NCBI GenBank assembly: GCA_028714095.1
Contig: JAQTMY010000002.1
Span: 264,636 to 328,635 of the forward strand
DNA from: Candidatus Nanoarchaeia archaeon
GTDB taxonomy: Archaea > Nanobdellota > Nanobdellia > SCGC-AAA011-G17 > JACPNG01
Direction: 5' to 3'
DNA: 64,000 nt
Under the pieces are notes generated by a model that was not told the DNA's origin, searched no databases, and worked only from the letters and a program-made list of their open reading frames with translations. The first letter of the stretch is position 1. Each line of letters starts with the position of its first letter. The translations under genes were made by a program, and so were the position numbers. Positions 59,627 through 64,000 of the stretch are shown here, in pieces.

Positions 59627-60022
59627 CTAATACTTCCCCAGTTCCTTCTTCAACTCATCTAAGTTCTCAACTAGTTTAACAGAATTCAAAACCATGACAC
59701 AAACCCTATCAAACTGGTTTAAACTATTCCTATCTTCAACCAGACTAATAACAGGAATGTTTTTAGCATAAGCATAACCAATCTCCCATGCAGTTCCTGA
59801 ACCAATCCCTTTCCAGTCCAAGATAGCAATCATCAATCCACATTCATCTATAACCTCAGAGTCTTTAATAAAAAAAGGCTTAGAATCCCCTTTGGTAAAA
59901 ACCCCAACATCCCTGTGAGGCAAAAAAGTCTTGAACTTTAGACTCTTGCAGATCTTATCAATTTCATCCAATTTCTTTCTTTGCTTCTCTTCCCACAAAG
60001 GTCCGGCTATATAGACTTTCAT
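59627..60022 (-). CDS. Nucleoside 2-deoxyribosyltransferase-like protein
   Basis: MKVYIAGPLWEEKQRKKLDEI, CGLMIAILDWKGIGSGTAWEIGYAYAKNIPVISLVED. Confidence 0.85.
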   Translation of the reverse strand: MKVYIAGPLWEEKQRKKLDEIDKICKSLKFKTFLPHRDVGVFTKGDSKPFFIKDSEVIDECGLMIAILDWKGIGSGTAWEIGYAYAKNIPVISLVEDRNSLNQFDRVCVMVLNSVKLVENLDELKKELGKY

Positions 60023-60074
60023 AGCCTTAGAATGCCATATAAAACCTTATAAATCTTATGAATACTAAAAAAGC

Positions 60075-61187
60075 ATGCAATTTGCCTGGAACAAGAATTG
60101 TAAGGCATTTAGCCAATATGGCGGCTTTGCCTGTGATTTGATCAAGACAGAACACTATAAATCCTGCCAGGATTGCAAGTTCTATGAACCTTATTCAGAA
60201 AAAATATTGATAATAAAACTTGGGGCAATGGGGGATGTAATAAGAACAACCCCAATATTAACAGCATTAAGGAGAAAATACGAAAATCCTTTGATTATCT
60301 GGTTAGTAAAGGAAGATAGTTTGGATGCATTAAAAAATAATTATTTAATTGACAGGATTTATGTTTATAATCAGGAAACATTGTTAAAGTTGCAATATGA
60401 AAAGTTTGATGCTGTTTATTCTTTAGAAACAGAACTGCCAGGAACCGCAATAGCCAATATAGTAAAAGCAGATAAAAAATATGGTTTTTACTTGGATGGA
60501 TTCGGACAGCCTTCTGCATTTAACCCAGGAGCAGAATTTGTTATAGAAAAAGCCCTTTCAGATTACCTAAATAAAAATAACAGAAAAACCTACCAGCAGT
60601 ATATCTTTGAAGCATGTAACCTACCTTTTACAAATGAAGATTATATCTTAGTTTTGAGCCAGAAACAAAAAGATTTTGCAGAAGAATTCCTAAGAAAAAA
60701 TAACTTAAAAAAAGAGGATAAAATAATTGGGATTCATATTGGAGCAGGAGACAGATGGCCCTCAAAAACCTGGCATAAAGATGAAATGTTAAAATTCATA
60801 AAAATGTTAAAAGATAAATACAAAATAATTTTGTTTGCAAGCAAGAAAGAGGAAAAACTACAAAAAGAATTATTGGATAATTATGAAATAAAAAATTATA
60901 TCTATGCAAATAATCCTGAAAATTCCTTAAGCGAATTTATTGCAGTAGCAAATCTTTGTGAAACGATAATAACAGGAGATAGTATGGCCTTGCATGTCTC
61001 AGCAGCATTAAAGAAAAAAACAATAGCATTATTCTTCTGTACTCCGGACTGGGAGATAGAAAGCTATGGGAGAATCAAAAAACTAGTCTCTCCTTTGTTA
61101 ATGAAGTATTTCTTCACAGACGAATACATCAAAGAATTGGTAAAATCAATAACAGCAGAACAGGTTTATCATGCCTTAGAATCCTGA
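60075..61187 (+). CDS. GT9 glycosyltransferase with N-terminal Cys motif
   Basis: CKAFSQYGGFACDLIKTEHYKSCQDCKFYEP, then ILIIKLGAMGDVIRTTPILTALRRKY, IGIHIGAGDRWPSKTWHKDEML, TGDSMALHVSAALKKKTIALF. Confidence 0.9.
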   Translation: MQFAWNKNCKAFSQYGGFACDLIKTEHYKSCQDCKFYEPYSEKILIIKLGAMGDVIRTTPILTALRRKYENPLIIWLVKEDSLDALKNNYLIDRIYVYNQETLLKLQYEKFDAVYSLETELPGTAIANIVKADKKYGFYLDGFGQPSAFNPGAEFVIEKALSDYLNKNNRKTYQQYIFEACNLPFTNEDYILVLSQKQKDFAEEFLRKNNLKKEDKIIGIHIGAGDRWPSKTWHKDEMLKFIKMLKDKYKIILFASKKEEKLQKELLDNYEIKNYIYANNPENSLSEFIAVANLCETIITGDSMALHVSAALKKKTIALFFCTPDWEIESYGRIKKLVSPLLMKYFFTDEYIKELVKSITAEQVYHALES

Positions 61188-62317
61188 TCCATAACGTTTA
61201 TCATAAAATCAATTGACTTTTTGGTATTTGGCCTGTTTTTAAAATCAGTCTCATTCAGCTCAAGAACTATATGGTATTTCCCTTTAATGAGTTTTTTGAT
61301 AATCTTCTCCATATCTTTGGTAGATATATCTCCCCCATCAAGAGCAATTCCTTCCTTATGATATTTAACAGGATTTTCAAAAGGATTATATATCCCTCTG
61401 GAGTTATTCAATTGGATTATATCCCCTTCTTTTAAAAATTTAGTAACTCTGGAGATTAAAGTTCCATCATAACCCTCTTTATGCCCCCAATACCTAGATA
61501 TATCATGGAAATCAATCCCTTTAAATGTATTAAAAATTTCAGAAAGGATTATACTATCCTTGTTGTGGTAATTATTAAAAACAAACTCTAATACTTTATA
61601 AGAAATCTTAAGATGACATGTATCTAAAACCCACCTGAATCCAATATCCCTTATTTCATCAAGCCCTCTCCATGGAAAGATTGGAAAAGGATTTCCAAGA
61701 TCGCACCAATAAGCTTCATTTTTTCCAGTTTCATTTAATTCATTCTTCCAAAAAGAATCCCTAAGAAGGCTATTTTCATCTTTTTTTATATCTCCAAATT
61801 CTGGAACAGGGACATTTTCTATGCCTAAACTGACATTTCTTTCTTTTGCATATCCTAAAACCTCTTCTAATCCATTCTTCACAAAATCCCATTCTTCTTC
61901 ATAATTTACCCTTGGGAAGTTTTCTAAAGTCAAGGAATTTGTATGAAAACTCATTAGTTTCTCAACACTGTCCCCCAGTTCTTCATATAAATTATTAACA
62001 AAATTAATTCCCTTAGAAATATATTCAATAGAATATTTCTGATTGTTTAAAAAATTTAACCTATTTGGTCCGTCAAGCGGTTTATTTGGAAACATGAAAA
62101 ATATCTTAATATCTTTATCCTTAATAAAAGCCTTAAGATTCTCTATCTGTAATTTAATGTTTTCTGGTGTTAAATCTCCTTCCCCCCTTGAAATTAACAT
62201 CAATCCAGTCTTATAGTCTCTCTCTTTAAAAGGTTCTAATAGGTTATAACTAATCTCAATATCATCCTTAAATGTCGCCAATGTAGGTAAATAAATTATC
62301 GAGCCATCCATACTCAT
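61169..62317 (-). CDS. Xylose isomerase-like TIM-barrel (sugar phosphate isomerase/epimerase family)
   Basis: NVSLGIENVPVPEFG, FRWVLDTCHLKIS, GIDFHDISRYWGHKEGYDG; ORF runs to 62509 but MSMDGSIIYLPTL at 62317 is the likelier start. Confidence 0.7.
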   Translation of the reverse strand: MSMDGSIIYLPTLATFKDDIEISYNLLEPFKERDYKTGLMLISRGEGDLTPENIKLQIENLKAFIKDKDIKIFFMFPNKPLDGPNRLNFLNNQKYSIEYISKGINFVNNLYEELGDSVEKLMSFHTNSLTLENFPRVNYEEEWDFVKNGLEEVLGYAKERNVSLGIENVPVPEFGDIKKDENSLLRDSFWKNELNETGKNEAYWCDLGNPFPIFPWRGLDEIRDIGFRWVLDTCHLKISYKVLEFVFNNYHNKDSIILSEIFNTFKGIDFHDISRYWGHKEGYDGTLISRVTKFLKEGDIIQLNNSRGIYNPFENPVKYHKEGIALDGGDISTKDMEKIIKKLIKGKYHIVLELNETDFKNRPNTKKSIDFMINVMDQDSKA

Positions 62318-62396
62318 TATAGTAAACAAAACTTTAAAAAGAAAGTGTAACTCGAAAATACAATAAATTCTTAAACAATCAAGCCACTTAATTTTT

Positions 62397-64000
62397 ATGG
62401 TTGAATCAAATTCAACAAAGGATTTCATAAAAGCAAAATTAATAGACCTTAAGCACAATAAGCTAGCATTAACTTTGCTTATTATTATAATAATCTTAGG
62501 AATATTCATAAGACTAAACGATTACTCAAATGTAGGATACTGGAATGATGACATTGCAACAATCCCTGCTTCTTTGTTATGGTTCTACCCGCATACATTC
62601 TATCCAAGTTTGGCAGCAGATGCAGAACCTCCAATAGGTATTTATTTAATTGGAAAGGGCTGCATGATGTCTGGAGTTGATTTCTCCCCAGTTTCAAAAG
62701 TTCTGCCAAATTTCTACGTAGGCAGGGACTTATTACTTGGAAAACAAATGCTGGAAGCAAGGGGTTATTGTCACTTTCCTATTTACCTATTTGGAATTTT
62801 ATTTTTCATATCAATAATAATATTATCGTTTTTATTATTAAACAAAAAAGCGACGCTCTATTCAGTTTCGTTTTTTGCATTTCTTCCATATGTCTTGAAA
62901 TATAGCAGATGGATCAAGCCGGATATAATCTCTTGGTTTTTTATAACTTTAGGTTTAATCTTTTTATGGTTAGCTTATAGATTAGAAAAAGGACAAAAAA
63001 ATGAAATTTTATTTTTTATAATAGCATCTTCCTTCTTTGGTCTGTCCCAGGGTGTAAAAGAGCCAAGTATAATGTTTATGGTTTTGCTTGGAATAATTAT
63101 AATAGTAAAATACTGGAAAGAGATAACCCTTAACATAAAAACTTTGTTAAATCACAAACCAGAGTTAAAGATTCCATTCCTTAGCGTAATTTATTCAGCA
63201 ATTGCTTATTTATTCTTTGTATTGCTGCCTTATGGATTTAATCTTAAACAAGTCTATGAAAACATAAAATTCAAGGCAACAGTCTCCCCGGGGATAACAG
63301 AAATTTCATTGAATAAACAATTCTTAACCTCCATAAAAACATTCTTGGTTGAAACTAACACATTAGATATCTTAGTTATATTATTAGCTGTTTATGTGAT
63401 CTATAAACTGATTAAGATCCCAAAACAAAAACATCAGAAGTTTATCTTAACCTTTTTCATATTCTCATTATTATGCCTTATTCCGTTTACAGCATTAAAT
63501 GTATTCTATGCCTATGTTCCATTTGCAATAAGTTTTGTTTTATTAATGTCTTTAGCATTTGACAAACGCTCTAATCCTTTGATTGAAAAGATAAAACCTT
63601 CAAGAATAATAATATACATTTTCCTTATAATCTACATTATATTTTCATTTGCTCATGCCTTAAATTTATCTCCTTACTTTACCCCAAATGATTCAATATC
63701 TTGTTTAATCCTTAAGGATGAATGTGATCTTCAAAGGCAAGCTCTTGGAAATATGGCTACAGAAGAAGTAGCAGATAAACTAACAGAGATAATGAATGCA
63801 AACGAGACATTCTATGGACCTGGAGGGATAATTTATACATATATTAGACAGGATGAAGGGGTTGTCCAGTACTACACGATGCAGGCAATAGAAAAAGAGT
63901 TCGGAAGGCCTCCAAAAATAGAAGATATGTTAAAATATTTCCAAATGCCAGATGGGAGAACAATAAGGTATTTATTGATAATGCCTCACTCAGGAAAAAA
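62397..64000 (+). CDS. GT-C (PMT/ArnT-like) membrane glycosyltransferase, 3' truncated by window end
   Basis: Open frame from ATG 62397: multi-TM MVESNSTKDFIKAKL...LNDYSNVGYWNDDIATIPASLLWFYP...; not in ORF track because it has no stop in the window. Confidence 0.8.
   Translation, partial: MVESNSTKDFIKAKLIDLKHNKLALTLLIIIIILGIFIRLNDYSNVGYWNDDIATIPASLLWFYPHTFYPSLAADAEPPIGIYLIGKGCMMSGVDFSPVSKVLPNFYVGRDLLLGKQMLEARGYCHFPIYLFGILFFISIIILSFLLLNKKATLYSVSFFAFLPYVLKYSRWIKPDIISWFFITLGLIFLWLAYRLEKGQKNEILFFIIASSFFGLSQGVKEPSIMFMVLLGIIIIVKYWKEITLNIKTLLNHKPELKIPFLSVIYSAIAYLFFVLLPYGFNLKQVYENIKFKATVSPGITEISLNKQFLTSIKTFLVETNTLDILVILLAVYVIYKLIKIPKQKHQKFILTFFIFSLLCLIPFTALNVFYAYVPFAISFVLLMSLAFDKRSNPLIEKIKPSRIIIYIFLIIYIIFSFAHALNLSPYFTPNDSISCLILKDECDLQRQALGNMATEEVADKLTEIMNANETFYGPGGIIYTYIRQDEGVVQYYTMQAIEKEFGRPPKIEDMLKYFQMPDGRTIRYLLIMPHSGK

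Noticed and set aside
62317-62509. Upstream extension of the TIM-barrel ORF (61169..62509)
   Set aside because: The first 64 residues are low-complexity hydrophobic text and overlap the start of the opposite-strand GT-C gene; ATG at 62317 fits better
62506-62760. Minus-strand ORF 62506..62760
   Set aside because: Antisense to the convincing GT-C membrane ORF that starts at 62397
1-64000. CRISPR array, prophage, transposon or integron
   Set aside because: No regularly spaced repeats, transposase, integrase or phage structural genes were seen on reading through the window

Overview
AT-rich archaeal chromosomal window, densely packed, with many overlapping genes. Gene content suggests a DPANN/Nanoarchaeota-like lineage (inference). 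I see three tRNAs (Arg-TCT, Cys-GCA, Ser-TGA) and no rRNA, CRISPR array, transposase or integrase. Main blocks: (1) a form III-type RuBisCO large subunit in a tight four-gene operon with an eIF2B-family ribose-1,5-bisphosphate isomerase-like protein, a HAD phosphatase and a Cys-rich membrane protein, plus an unlinked MTA phosphorylase-APRT fusion that would feed AMP into the same pathway; (2) a RimK ATP-grasp ligase coupled to a retropepsin-like protease; (3) a glycan/surface-polymer island from about 30 kb to the window end. The island has a complete PAPS-making cassette (CysQ, CysD, CysN with a degenerate APS-kinase domain, stand-alone CysC) next to a sulfotransferase, a carbamoyltransferase/SGNH/DUF5989-like cassette, two GT9 glycosyltransferases, several GT2/GT4/GT-C enzymes, flippases and B12-binding radical SAM enzymes. 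Smaller oddities: a single-domain eIF5A-like mini-protein keeping the GKHG hypusination loop, a Cys-motif small ORF interrupted by an in-frame TAG where Trp is expected, a truncated Dph2 fragment, a histidine phosphatase beside an orphan PEP-swivelling phosphohistidine domain, and a TtcA-like thiolase beside a DUF523/TudS-like gene. All family calls come from reading motifs by eye; no database search was run.
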